64,000 nucleotides of DNA from Limanda limanda. Taxonomy: Eukaryota > Chordata > Actinopteri > Pleuronectiformes > Pleuronectidae. The notes under the pieces were generated by a model, which was not told where the DNA came from, searched no databases, and worked only from the letters and a program-made list of their open reading frames with translations. The number at the start of each line of letters is the position of its first letter. Position 1 is the first letter of the stretch. Shown piece after piece: positions 37,401 through 50,300 of this stretch. The stretch spans positions 9,577,491 through 9,641,490 of the forward strand of contig NC_083646.1 of the NCBI RefSeq assembly GCF_963576545.1, in the 5' to 3' direction. Position numbers and translations under genes: made by a program.

Positions 37401-37711
37401 CAGCCACAGGGTTCTCAGAGGCTTGTATTGTCTGGCAGGACCCGAGATCTAGAATCAGAAAGCAAGCGACAGACGATGTGTTCAGTCACCCTGAGCTGTA
37501 GTTATCATCTGCACATAATTATTAGTAAAAATAACTAACACAAAACACACTGAATTGGTATATTTAAAAAGACCCTTTCAATATCTGAAATGATGATCCA
37601 TGACATATAATATGTGAAAAGAGTTGAAGTTTAGCTAAGCTATAATTCAGTCTTACCTGTTGTAAAGGTTATCGTGACCAGGATTAGGAGAAGCACCACC
37701 GAAGACTCCAT
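31448..37711 (-). CDS. CEACAM-like gene A: N domain, eight Ig domains, GPI-anchor signal
   Basis: A complete 856-residue cell-surface Ig protein. Eleven exons: 37711-37657 (signal peptide), 37448-37155 (N domain), 36275-35997, 35883-35614, 35008-34739, 34540-34289, 34183-33908, 33773-33522, 32947-32669, 32313-32059 and 31536-31448. All introns are phase 1 and every exon length agrees. The N domain has no Ig cysteines (LYS and YTLQ where Cys is usual), as in mammalian CEACAM N domains. The eight following domains alternate: A-type (ending VNCEY or ISCEF) and B-type (starting GP, ending LTVVG), four A-B pairs. The last exon encodes a small Ser/Gly site and a hydrophobic run (GLMMMCLFAVFVPVLFT) to the stop, a GPI-attachment signal as in CEACAM5/6. 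Probable role: adhesion or decoy receptor on epithelium or leukocytes. Confidence 0.85.
31541..31564. repeat. (GA)n microsatellite
   Basis: About twelve GA units immediately beside the acceptor of the last exon of CEACAM-like gene A. Confidence 0.9.
32995..33404. mobile_element. MITE with TTAA target site, piggyBac-like
   Basis: A 410-base element within an intron of gene A, flanked by TTAA at 32995-32998 and 33401-33404. Its termini are near-perfect inverted repeats (about 17 of 20 positions match, core ACATATTA.GC). The interior (tctctttaaggccccc, ctgatgaggcc, tctgattggccag) matches a very common teleost non-autonomous repeat whose copies I recall beginning near gagacatattatgc. There is no coding capacity. 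The TTAA target and termini suggest mobilisation by a piggyBac-type transposase. Confidence 0.75.
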
Positions 37712-38975
37712 TCTCCTCAGTTTCTCTTCAGGCCTTGACAACGTCTGTGATCAATTCAAATCTTGTGATATCGCTTAGTCACAGTCGCCTTCTGAGCTGC
37801 AAATATTTGCTTTGCATCAATCTGGTTTTCAGTTCACCTTGTGCAAATGCTTACCCCCAGTGTACCATCATCGGGCCACCTCTCTCTCTCTCTCACGCAC
37901 ACACACACACCACATACACACACACACACAAACCACACACACACCCTGGCCACACCTTGTTTTGCCCTGTCCACTCTGAGCTTTTACTGGTACACACCGA
38001 GGAGTGTCCATTTACTGTAAACCTTTGTCGTTTGGAAACTTCTATCCGACCAGACTGATGCGTCATAGGGATATTTTGTAAGTGTACTGCACGACTTGGA
38101 AGAATAAGAGCATTAAAACCCTCCTACTGTGGAATCACACACTCTTTAACCAACTGGGCTGAGCAGCATCCTCTGATGCGTCGTGAACAAGAGCTTATGA
38201 AAAACATCTTTCGGGAATAAACCTTGGAATATTTGAAAAAAACAAAAGTAGAATAGCCATCACCTCCTTATCAGTCAATTTGATCTTTCTATCTGATCTT
38301 GCTGCTATGGGTGATTTGGTGATGAGCTGTTGCTTTATGATTACACTGACATGTTTGAATAGGGGACAGAGGACTGCCTGTCCTTTTACAGGACCTTCCA
38401 CCTTTTCTCTCTCTGTTTATTGTAACCAAATAGGATGAATATTATATATTTTGTTTGTGAATAAACGAGATAAGAAGGTTTTTTCCATAAGAGGAGCACA
38501 AAACTTTGAAATATTCAGTAAGAATATTTAAATTCTTCTGAACTAGGTCACAGAAATTATCATTTGCTCGTGGTTAAAGGCGTAAGAATATGCTGTTGCC
38601 ACATCATTAACAATTCTCTCAGCCTTCAACTGAAACTTATCCTATTCAAATAATGAAAGCAGTCCATGATGTCATGAGAGCTCAGCACTACACAACCTAC
38701 AGAGACACGAAGGTACAGCACTCACTTTGTACAAACTGTACAAAGAATTAATGCAGTGGCATTTAATCACTTTTATGTTGTCAACCACAGGGCGGTGTGA
38801 ACAACACAACATGGAGGGGAAATGATGTGATGAATATGACATTAACTTACAATGCTGTATTAATAGAATGTATGACACTTCAATCAGGCAAGCTCAAACT
38901 TTTAACCTTTACCACTTACCCCAAGAGAGGACACAGGTTATCCTCAATTAACTTGTCCGTGAACTCACAGACACA

Positions 38976-39053
<78 letters not shown>

Positions 39054-39940
39054 CACACACAGTGGTTCTGAATGCTTTATTGCTTGTTTACATAAAAGTT
39101 AGCATTGTCAAATTTATTTCACTGCATCAAAGTCGTCCATGGACTGAAGGAACAGCAACGTCTGTGAAAGATACGCAGTTATTAGTAAAATTAGTAATGT
39201 TACTGTGGTCAAAATCTGTATTTGTTTCAATGTCTTCTTCTTGCCTGAGTTAAATCTCAAGAACAGTGGAATCTCTTATTTATACTCTTTATTCCTTTTT
39301 CCTCCAATTTTTGGCAACACAAATACTATACATTTTTTAAACTATACAATTTTTTAAACTATACAATCAACAATCAAAAATATGTTATATTGGTCTTAAA
39401 ATGTAATTGGGAGACACTGTCAAGGGTTAATAAAATAATCTATTGAATTATTTACTTTTAATATAAACATATTCTAAATTTTTCTTCTTTTTAGTAAAAT
39501 ATTAATATAAAATATATATAAATAAGATCTTTATGTTTCAAACTTGTTGTTATTGCTATTAGTTTTTTAGTTTATTATGTCTATCACCCACAGTAGTACA
39601 GTATGTGTAATGAAATACAATAGAGATTTCTGGAATCATGAATCGGATTCTTTCAGCCGATCATATTGCTCAACAATGTAATAATCTTAACATCCCTTAT
39701 GTCGCAACAGGAAGCAGATTTGACTTTATATCGGCTTCTTGCAAATATAATTTATTCTTTTGATTCATCATATCATGTTAAAGAAAGGGACTAATCTGAT
39801 TAATGGAAAAACGTCACTGTTTCAAAGGGATTATACCACTTCTATCTTTTATGGGAGAAAAATAATTGAAAAACAATCCATAGATTAAGATATTTATGTG
39901 TAGTATGAATAATAAAAAATGTGATGTATTCATGACATGA
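37712..39940. other. Promoter of gene A and intergenic region to gene B
   Basis: No coding exon was found. It contains short CA tracts near 37895-37945 and a longer one at 38970-39060 (listed separately). The promoter of gene A should lie just right of 37711. The right part is AT-rich and holds the 3' flank of gene B. Confidence 0.45.
38970..39060. repeat. (CA)n microsatellite
   Basis: About 45 CA units with two small interruptions. The His-Thr frame through it is an artefact. Confidence 0.95.
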
Positions 39941-39947
39941 AGTTATT

Positions 39948-42900
39948 CTACAACTTGCCTTGCAACGAGAAGAGGAATCCCACCGATAACAGCAGAGAGA
40001 GGAGCCACACATTGACCGCCTGTGGTTTAGATCCTGACTCTGCAGAGACAAATCAAAGGGAGAGTGAAGCTGGGAACAAACTAGGAAATATTTATTTATT
40101 CATGGTTTAATTTTTAGGGACCGATACAATCTACACAGATACACATCCCTAAAAGGGGTTTTATGAAAACATTAGGTTGAACAGAGGGCCTGAGACCATG
40201 CAGTTAAACCATAGGACATATTCATAAAAGCTGATGAAGAAATCTGGAAGCTGATGTTGCTATACCAACCAACTCACTTGTTATTGTGACGAGGGAGCCG
40301 ATGCTGCTGTTCATGTTGGTGTGATTGTTAAAGGCCACACAGGAGTAGGGACCACTTTGATCCTCGGTGACGCCGTACAGCTCCAACAGTGGACCGGTCG
40401 CGTTCAAAGAATCTCCTCGGAAAGTCCAGCTGAGCTGAGCTGGAGGGTTGGACTGAGCGGAGCAGTGCATGGTCAGATTGGATCCAACTGAAAGGGATCC
40501 ATTCACTATGAGAGCCATGTTGTCTGGGCCGTCTGAAGGAGAAAGGCGGAGAGCACATCAGAGCTCTGCTGTATGATTACATGTGTTAATCATTACCATC
40601 ATGATTGTGATTATGATCATCCTACTCACAGATGATGGTAAAATTGACTGGATCACTGGTGCCGTTACTGATGGGATTGGACACGCGACACCTGAATGGT
40701 CCAGGGTCATAGCGGCTCACGTTGACGACAGTGAGAGAGGAGTTTCCGTCGGTGAGCTGAACTCTGTCGCTGGCCGTGACCTCGGAACTGCCGTTCATCC
40801 AGAGGAAGGAGAGCGAGGATCCAGAGGAGACTGAGCACGAAGCGACTGCTGAAGTGTTGAACTCAATGAAGTCGGTTTGATTTGCCTTCAGTGTTACATC
40901 GGAAATGGGTTCTGTGGAAGACATGATTACTTAGACATCCGTTATGGATGATCCATACAAAGACAAGACAACAACAGCCAAAACCCTGTATGTTAACATT
41001 AACAACTGCTCTTTACAATCTAATACAACACAACTGGCACAAAAAGTATTTTTGGAGACATTGTCTGAAAATTGACTTTTACATTTATTGTTGATCCAAT
41101 AGTTGAAAATGTTTTACCGACATTAATCTGAGATTAGACTTGTTTTTGTTTAGGTTTCAGCATTTTTATACATTTTATTTATATTATATTATCTGCTTTA
41201 TTTATTTAATAACATTTAACGATATGTTATTATTCTATATGTATTTGTTTACTTTTTGAAGACATCTCAATGATACATCTTATCTATATAACACCATCGC
41301 TATCTATGAAGTTAAGTCACGCAAATAAAACAAAACCCTGAATGTTACAGGCATTGTGACTTTGTTAGTAAAGTGATATAGAATGAAAACATTTACTTTT
41401 TGACGGTCTTACTCAGTTATGTCCACTTTAAGAGTATTTGATACAACTTAATTATAAATAAATAAATATATTTTTAGTAAGGTTTAATTAAAAGTGAGAA
41501 AACCCTGACAAAAAGTCATCACGTAAAACAGCATGGATAAACAGGGATGTGTTGTCGGCAACTGACGGAGCAGAAACAGTTTCTGTGAATGTGAAGGAAC
41601 ACAAGGTCTCAGGATAGAGGCGAGTGTTGACGGACACAGACAGACACAAAGCAGATGACACCGTCATATCAGCAAAGGGACAGCCAAGCCTAAACACATG
41701 CAGGCTGCCTCAGTCAGTACTGGGCTGTGTAAATATGCGCCCTGTCATTCCAACTGTGACGAAGCAGGAACTTTCTGAATGTTGTTTTGGAATCTTTGGG
41801 CACCGGTTTCAGTGATGAGGGCACGGTAAACAAGTCATCAGCATTTTCTCTCCTCCCCCTCTAAATGTTTAACAGAACAAAATGCAACATGCTCTGTGAA
41901 AGTGAAACTCTGCCTTTTCATGCTTTCTTTGTTCCCATTATTTTTTCTGTCTTTTAAATATGGTTTTCAGATTTTTTCATGAGATTTATGCTGGTCACTG
42001 CCTTTGTCCATGTCACTTTGGTTTATAATAATTTCTATTTGCCTCTAAATCTGATTTCCTTGTTGACTATAGGTTGGATGGGGGGAATGCTGATCACTGA
42101 TTTATTCGGGTTAAGAACTATACGCCCACAAACCCACATGGACTTCTATTTACTAAGCAATGGCCACAACAAAGCCACATTTTAGAGATCTGAGCCAAAT
42201 GAAGGAATTTACTATTGAATAATGGGTCAGATTTTTGTGAAGACTTTCTCCTGCTCGAAAGAAAGATAGAATAAGAAAGATAGTGAATTTGTTACAGGTA
42301 TTATTATGATTGGAATCAACATGGTCTTAATATTTTCCAGGAAGTTAAATAATGCAGAAAAAATGGTGGTTTGACTATTTCTGTTTTGAAACACTTAAAA
42401 AATCAAGTCCATATTTCACTTCTTTGTATAAATTCAATGTTTCGGAGCAGCTGGAGCGTTTTCTCGTGGCTCAACCAGTCAATCAGATTCTCTGACCCTT
42501 GAATATCAACCATCGGTGTGTTGTCTCACCATAAACAGAGATGATAGCGTTGGCCTGAAGCTGGGGGTCAGTGCTCTGCACCACGTAGACCCCTGAGTCA
42601 GCCACCCTGACGGAGCTCAGAGTCAGAGCTCCAGTGAGGACGTTGACTGTGGCCCTGCCGCTGAAACTGGGGACCACCGCCTGCGTGGCTCCTTCCCAGT
42701 TGAGGATGAGGGAGCCTCCCACTGTCCAGGTCCCTCTGTTCATGGATGGTGGAGGAGACAGAGACAGTGTCAGCGTGGCCCCCACCAGCGCAGGGTGGGG
42801 GGAGGCCTGGATCTCCACAGCAGCAGAGTTCAGACAACCTGAGGAGGAGAGCGATGTTCGTTAGTTACTATAAAACAAATCACACAAACGACTTCTTAGA

Positions 42901-43015
42901 TTTGCAGCCACCACTTTGTTAGATTATCATCACAAATCCACCAGCTGTAACAGAGCTTACATTGTAGTAAACCCAGCAGTATAATAGCCAGGGCTCCTTC
43001 TCGATTCTTCTCCAT
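39948..43015 (-). CDS. CEACAM-like gene B: N-A-B domains with short hydrophobic C-terminus
   Basis: A 330-residue Ig protein in five exons: 43015-42961 (signal peptide, [11 protein letters not shown]), 42838-42530 (N domain), 40911-40630 (A domain), 40532-40278 (B domain) and 40039-39948. Introns are phase 1 throughout and exon lengths agree. The N domain again lacks the Ig cysteines (DSGVYVVQ). The A domain carries [20 protein letters not shown] and RCRVSN, close to the A domain of genes C and D and to mammalian CEACAM A domains (LQLSNGN..LTLFNVTR). The B domain carries NPPAQLSW, as in mammalian B domains. The last exon encodes a hydrophobic stretch ([16 protein letters not shown]) and ends GKL, so the protein is either GPI-anchored or has an extremely short cytoplasmic tail. 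No ITIM is present. Overall N-A-B organisation is like CEACAM6. Confidence 0.85.
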
Positions 43016-45311
43016 TTTGAGGGTCTGAGAATATCCTCACTATCTCTGCTCTATTATACACGACCACCACACGTCCAGCCCCCTGCCCATAAATACCTGC
43101 TGCAGCAAATCGATTCCTTATCTGCAGGTGTTTCTGTTAATGGGGTGTCCACTCGTGTCAAACTTACAAAAGGTGCATTACGTTTCATGGTTTACCATCC
43201 TGGGTGAAGTTTTATGGCCAATCAATGAAATGACAAATTATGACAGACGGTATGTGGGGCACGACTGAGGGGTGGGGGCTGTGGGAGTTTTTTTTATTCC
43301 TATGCGTTTTGGTTTCATGCAACGGTTCTACCCTCCACAATAGCGCTCAGAAAACACCTGTGTCATTATTTGAACTGCGGTGGTGCAAAGTTCAGTATCT
43401 GAGTGCGCCTTTGTGACACACAATATGTGAGACTGATATTGTTATTCGTGGAGCATTTGCAGTTTTCTATAGAGGACAGGAAGTGTGAGCACTACGGGCT
43501 AAATGTTCTAAATATTAAAATGACTGGTTTGCTATCAAGATTCATTGTACATGTAGTAGTACTTATTATACTACTTAATAAATATTTACTTAAAATAGAT
43601 TTTGCATTTCAACTAGGCCGTGCATATGTATCAAATTAGTTATACCAGTTTGAAAATACTCTAGTATAAGGAAGTAAGTACACGTCCTACATTACAAGAA
43701 ATTCACATGTTCCTTGAAACAAACTACTTCAGAATAATATCATTTATTACTGGACTAACATCACTTTAATGTCGACGCGGGTAAAATAGAGGCTAATTTC
43801 TTTTACTTTAAACATTCCTGGGTATCCTATTCTATATTACTACACAATCATTTGTTCCTTGATTATATTGTTGTAGATGTCATCTGAATATTTAAAAAAA
43901 ACCTTCATTCATACAAATGGTTGTTTGTCTCTGTGTTCAGCCCTGTGATACTCTGGCGACTGGTCCAGGGAGTAGCCAGCCTCTCGCCATCACCAGATGG
44001 TAATCTCCCTCTTTAAAAGCAATGTCATCATCCATCAATGTGTTCAACATTACGTAACTTTCACTGAATAACAGCGCCATCTGCAGCTATACGTAGGGAT
44101 TAATTCTGTTGGTCCTAACCACTCTGCAACAAACAAACTTATTATCAAAGTTTCCTGGCTGAATATTGGAAATAAACTTTTGTTTTTTTCAACAGCTTTA
44201 TAGTTTGGAATGACTCTTTTTGGATCGATCTGACAATTGAATCTGTGACTTCCAGACCTCTCTCAGGAGATGGTACCCGCTCACCAAAGTTCCCAAGAAC
44301 AAGAACAGACGTTCATTTTATTCCCCTCTGTTGTATCTGAGATCACAGCGCCTCCCTCTGGACATCAAACAACATGAACAGATCAGTGACAGAAAACAAA
44401 AAGACTAGGCCGAGGAATTGAAGCAGTTCCGCCGTTGTACAGCATATGTCCTTTTTGTCTTATATCTGTATCACCGCCATACATCTTTAGTTTACAACAA
44501 AAAACGCAGATTTGCTTCACATACTTTGTGTTGGCTGAATTGAATAAAGCCCAGATGTTGAACTCTGGTGTGTAACTCAAAAAAGGACAGATTCTATTGT
44601 TGTATCACACCAGGCAGCAGCAAAAGCCTCGGTCTCCCTCGCCTGTTTGCGCTCTATGTTCCTCTTTGTTCAGTTTCCAAAGAGAGAGAGATCGATGTGT
44701 CATAGACGACAGGAGCTTTAAAAACAAATCAGTGTACGTGAGTCAGGCTTCATGCATTTTATTTTCTAGACAGAGGCTGACTTCATGAAAGCCCCTATTC
44801 AGTATGGAGGTGAATCAGTAACCATTAAGGTCAGTGGTCAACCTCAAGCAAATTATACATCCAGTCTGTTAGGAGGAGACACCAGTCCGACTGGGTCAAC
44901 ATGTAAACATTAGACACAGTGGAAACATTTTCTGCCGAATGGTGAAACACTGGAGTCAGTCATGAAAATGTGCCTTACAGGTGATTGATAAAACAGAGGA
45001 TATGAAAATGAATTAAGAGTTGGATTTAGAGCATGAAGCAAATATAGAAAAGACAATAAATGAAAGTTAAGATGTTAAAATATGTACAGTACAGAATCTG
45101 CACTAAAATGTGAGTAAATAACAGGAAAACCAACGCTCACAAAGGGTTATTTATTTTAGCCTTTAAGCCATGTTACTGCTCATCTCATGTTAGACTCCAC
45201 TGTGTGTTTGAACCAGATTTACTGTAAACCTGCTTAAACAACAGGTATCTCAGTCACTCTTTAAGTTTCACTCTCAATGATGAAGATGAGGACAAATATA
45301 AATATTTCTTT

Positions 45312-45313
<2 letters not shown>

Positions 45314-45362
<49 letters not shown>
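45314..45362. repeat. (TA)n microsatellite
   Basis: About 24 uninterrupted TA units. Confidence 0.97.
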
Positions 45363-45365
<3 letters not shown>

Positions 45366-45886
45366 AAATTTGAATTTGCAGTGAATGTTATTTTTTTTAT
45401 TCAAAAATTGATCATGGGTTATTACAAATCAGGAATTCAGTGATAAAATGAGAGAAGATGTGTAGCTGTATTTCTGGTTTAGGTCAGTGCATTGCATGAA
45501 ACACTAGAGGGCAGTGTCCCACAGCAGTTTCTCATTAGTTAAGCTTCACACACTGAATAAAACAGGATTTACAGTAAATCTGACTTGAATTGTTTGACTA
45601 CTACACCAGCGTACCTGCAGGCTTTGATATTGAACCAGATCTTCAGAATTCAGTGACTGAAAACAGCAGTTTATTAATCAGAAATGTATTACAATCCTCA
45701 TTCTGTCAAACATTCCTCACACGTTCACTTCCATGTGACAGATTCAGGTCAAGCAAAAGCTCACAGAAGTTACAAGTAAATAAATGATGTTGAAATAAAA
45801 CAAGGTGTGGTAAAAGTTTTGATGCAGCCATCAACCTTGTGAATAACTCACGGGGAATTTGATCTCTAGCAATGATTAACTACAGT

Positions 45887-45970
<84 letters not shown>
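45887..45970. repeat. (TG)n microsatellite
   Basis: About 42 uninterrupted TG units. Confidence 0.97.
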
Positions 45971-45972
<2 letters not shown>

Positions 45973-47347
45973 TGCAGATTGGGTCACATCCTGGTGACAC
46001 AGTCTGATTCACGAGCTCAGGTTGTAAAACAGCATGAATCAACAAACTGCACAGTGCAACATTAAATCATTACTCATATTTACAGTATATTAACATTAAA
46101 TTATTTCAATAAAACAGAGCAGTGAACAATCATCTGATAAGATTAACATTGAGACCTCTGTCAAACCAAATCGCATCACTTGTGCAAAATTTCACACGAT
46201 TCTGTCAAGACACTCTTGGGATCATTGACCTTTGACTTGGATTCTAATTTGTTCTTCCTTGAATCTGAGTGAAGGTTGCTGCCAAATTTGAAGGAGTTCT
46301 GTTGAGGTGCTCTTTAGACATTGTGTTCAGAGGAAGAGGCCGGACTACTGGCTGTCGATGTGGAGACATAATAAAGTGCTTCTTTAAAACCACAGGTTTC
46401 TCAAACAGTTGCCACATTTAAAACGTAACGTGTTTTGCAATTAGTCAGGTGTTTTTGAGCCAACTGAAGGAAGTGGAAACAATGACGTCCTGCCTCTAAA
46501 TGGGTTAGGGCATGTTATTATTATATTATATTCCCGGCAACATACGGTCAGGGGACAATACTGACGTTATCAGATCTGACACCTGATATCTACAAACTGA
46601 ACTTCCCCTAAGAAGCACCATGTTCTGCTGTGTTGGGACACTGAATTCTTTTTTGTCTCATATGAAACCATATATGGTGTTAGAAATGAACCATGTAAAC
46701 TAGCTTCTCTTTTCTAATCCCACTATTCAAATTAGTTTCCTGTTTCTTCTGAGGCTTTCTGTTGAAAACACCTGATCATCTATTTAACAACAACCTTTAC
46801 TGACATTTACTGGAAACCTGTGCTGATAAGGCCACAGGTTTTCAATACCTGAGAATTATGGCATTTATTGCACATGTATAAAAAACAACCTCTTGGAGAT
46901 TATTACAATGTTGACTATAAACTCTTGTTTTTCTTTACATTCAAGTTAAACTTTGGAGAATTCCCTCATTGTTGCTTATTCCTTATGCTACTATTGTTCA
47001 TTTTTTTATTATAAACTGTATTTATATGCTTGGTTTGCTGTTTTTCAGACAAGCACAACGAAGCATTTTTAAGATGTTAATAATTAATTCATAACCAAGC
47101 TGCAAACTGGGATCTCAGTGTACATGTCAAAGATAGGTCATAGCAGTTTCAACATTATGCAAAAATCGATGACACCAATTTTAACTAACATTTGCATTGA
47201 CAGAGCGCAGATAAAGCAATAAACAAAACTATTGGAAAACTGTTACAAACTATGCAAACAAACAAAGGACAGGGGAGTGTGTGTTGGTCTGGTGACACTT
47301 TAGCTGCCTCTGTTCCACCGTATCCACTGAGATCAGGTCATTGGGTC

Positions 47348-50300
47348 CTAAACATCAGACCGTGCACAGTTTGCACCAGACTGTGGAGGGGCATCCTTCA
47401 TTTGCTCCACATGGGCGTCAGTGGAGTATGCTGCAGGAAGCCTGTTGTTCACTTTGACCTCAGCATATTCAGAGTTTTTCTCTAACTCCAGCTGCACTGC
47501 CCCACCATCCCTTTTCTTTAAGAAATGGATGTCTGTGTAGGTCACATCCTGCAAAAGATGATAAAGTGAGCGAATAAAAACTGTTTTGCGTAAAGCGTGA
47601 ATTGAATATTTGCTTCCCTGGTGTAAAGTTGGTTTGTCAGCTGACATAGGATGAGAGCATATCACAGGGACAGTAAACAGACACAAACAACCATTCACAT
47701 TCACACCTACTGACAATGTAGAGTCCCCAATTAACCAAAGCGAGAGGAAGCCTGGGAACGTGGAGGAAACCCAAGCAAAAGCGCAAACAACCATATCCCC
47801 TAACCCCTAACCCTTAACCAGATCCCCTAACCCCTCCCATACCCCATAACGACCGCATCCCCGTGTCAACCATACTTTGCCCACTAATATATGAAAGCTA
47901 AATCTAAAAAAAAATCTAAAATAAAGGTCCTACAGTCTCATTTTACAATTTCATGCAACTTAATGCATATTGTTTAACACCATGATTACAGTTAATATAG
48001 TAATAATTAATTAAGGATTTTGTGAGATGCAGAATTGTAGATTTTGCCATTTATGCCTCTAAAACACTCTTTTCCCCCTTTACTTCACGTTTATTGGAAT
48101 ATTGACATATTCAATGACGGTTTGATATTTTAAAGGTGAACTGACACTTCTGAGCTTCTTGAGTTAAAGTGAATCCACTGATCATTTTTACCTGATTACT
48201 TGACGATGCCACGCTGTTCTGCCTTCCACCTCCTGTAGAACCTGGGGTAGAAACAGTGATAAGAGGAAATCAATCAAGGAAATAAATAATAATGCATAAC
48301 TACACAAGTACAACACAAACATGTTATTAACTCACCTGTTCTGGTGTCTCCATGAGACAGATGTTTTCGCTGTTTTCTGTTTAGAGGGAGAATGAATCAT
48401 TATCATATACAGTCATGCATTATCTGAGCTGCAAAAATTAAGCTTAACATTAGCAAAACTAATTGTAGTGCTTGATTACAGTAATAAAGAGAAATAAAGT
48501 GTCTTGAGTTAATCATTTAAAATAAAAAAAACATGTTTTGTAGGTGAATAGCAGACGTTAAACTTTACAACTTTCCAGCATTGTTTGTCATGACTTGGCA
48601 AAGAAACAAAAATTCATCAATCAGTGACCTATTACAAAGCTGTTGGTCACTTACCTTCTTCGAGAAACAAAATACAATCCACCAGCACAAAGTCCAACGA
48701 TGAGACAGCAAGCAATTACTATTCCAGCAATGCAACCAGAGTTACAACTTGGAGGTTGTGTGACTAAATTAAAAAGAGAAATCATTCGAACATGATTTAA
48801 AACTTTAAAACTATCTAAGATTAGTTTTATCTTCAGATAAGTTGATATAGTTAGGTATAATAATGTGAGTCAGTTGTCATTTGTATATTCACATCTCGTT
48901 ACCTATCACGGACAATGCATGCACTGCGGTTGACGTTATCCCTGTTGCATAATTCGTTGCTGTGCAGTTGTAGGATCCACCGTCAGAAAACTCAGTGACG
49001 TCTTTAGTGAACACGGCAGAATCGCTGAGTATCTCTGTCGTGTTCATAGACCAGGTGTAAGTAGCCGATGGTGTAGACTCAGCGGAGCAGGTTAATGTTA
49101 AGGTGTTTTTCACATGTATCTCATGTGGACCAGTGATTAGGACATTTTCTGGTCCATCTGAAAGACACACAAAGATTTATAGTTTCATCACAGCCGCACA
49201 AACAAGGGAAAAATGTGCACGAACGTGGTACGTACATTTTACAACCATGTCGTATTCATCCTTATCACTGTTGATGGGGTTTGAGATTTTGCAGGAATAT
49301 TTTCCGCTGTTCGTTCTCTTCAGTGGCTGAAAAGACAACACGCTCTTCTCGCTGTTAAGTGTCATGGTGTCGGTCGGGATCAGATCGGAGCCGTTTATCA
49401 TCCACTGTCTGCTGAAGACTGAGCCAGCGGCCTCACAGGTTATGTTCACAGAGTTTCCCTCAACTGTCTGGTTTGTTGTGGAGTTGACAGAAGCACCTGA
49501 TATTCTCTCTGTTGGACACAAGATACAGGATTTTGTGAGATGAATATGAAAACAGGAACAAATGCACCTGAGAGTTGACTGAGTGTATGAATATAACGGA
49601 ACTTGTGAAGAGGTAAACTGCTGATTGTCCATCTGCTATTCTAACATTGACAGTTTTAAAATACCTATACTCTATATATACTCATAATATATGATATACT
49701 CATAATATACTCACAACTGGTCAAAATTGAAATAAATTCCCTCAAGGCGAACTTGAGATATCATGTTAAAGAGGCCAAAACCATATTTTGTGAGGCCACT
49801 CTGACCTTTGACCTCTGTCCACCCAAATCGCATCACGCTGTCTTGGTATAAGCCGCTGACAAGGTTAAAAGAAGGGTTTTGTGAGGTCACAGTGACTCCA
49901 TCCAGTCCACTTGAGTCAAAGTAAAACTTTGACTCAAACTTACGTAGTACAGAGATGAATACAGGCTGAGATGTCTGACTTCTGTGAGTTTTGTTGTTAG
50001 AGGCCTCACAGCTGTAGTTCCCAGTCTGGTTCATTTTAATGTTGAGCAGTTTGAGCTCTGGTCCAGAAACAGACAGTTTGTCTCCAATCCACTGAAAGTG
50101 AGCAGGAGGTCTGGAGTCAGCTGAGCACGTCAGGCTGACGTTCGAGCCGTCCTCATGATAAAGTTGAGATGGAGACAGATTTAAACTTGTTTTTTCTGGG
50201 CCAACTGAAAGTAGAACAACAGCAGAGACAAAATTCAACAAGATGTAACTTTAGTTGCAAGAGAAATGAAAAGGTGTAGGGCCCACACCCTGACTCGTAG

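Larger units (their letters stand above)
43020..47340. other. Intergenic region between genes B and C
   Basis: No coding exon found. It holds TA and TG microsatellites (listed separately). From about 46200 to 47340 it is a copy of sequence found again near 57300-58520, and in part near 55600-56360. Confidence 0.5.

Noticed and set aside
47797..47840. Interstitial telomere sequence
   Set aside because: Only a few imperfect CCCCTAA units, duplicated with the surrounding intron; too short and irregular to mean a telomere fusion.
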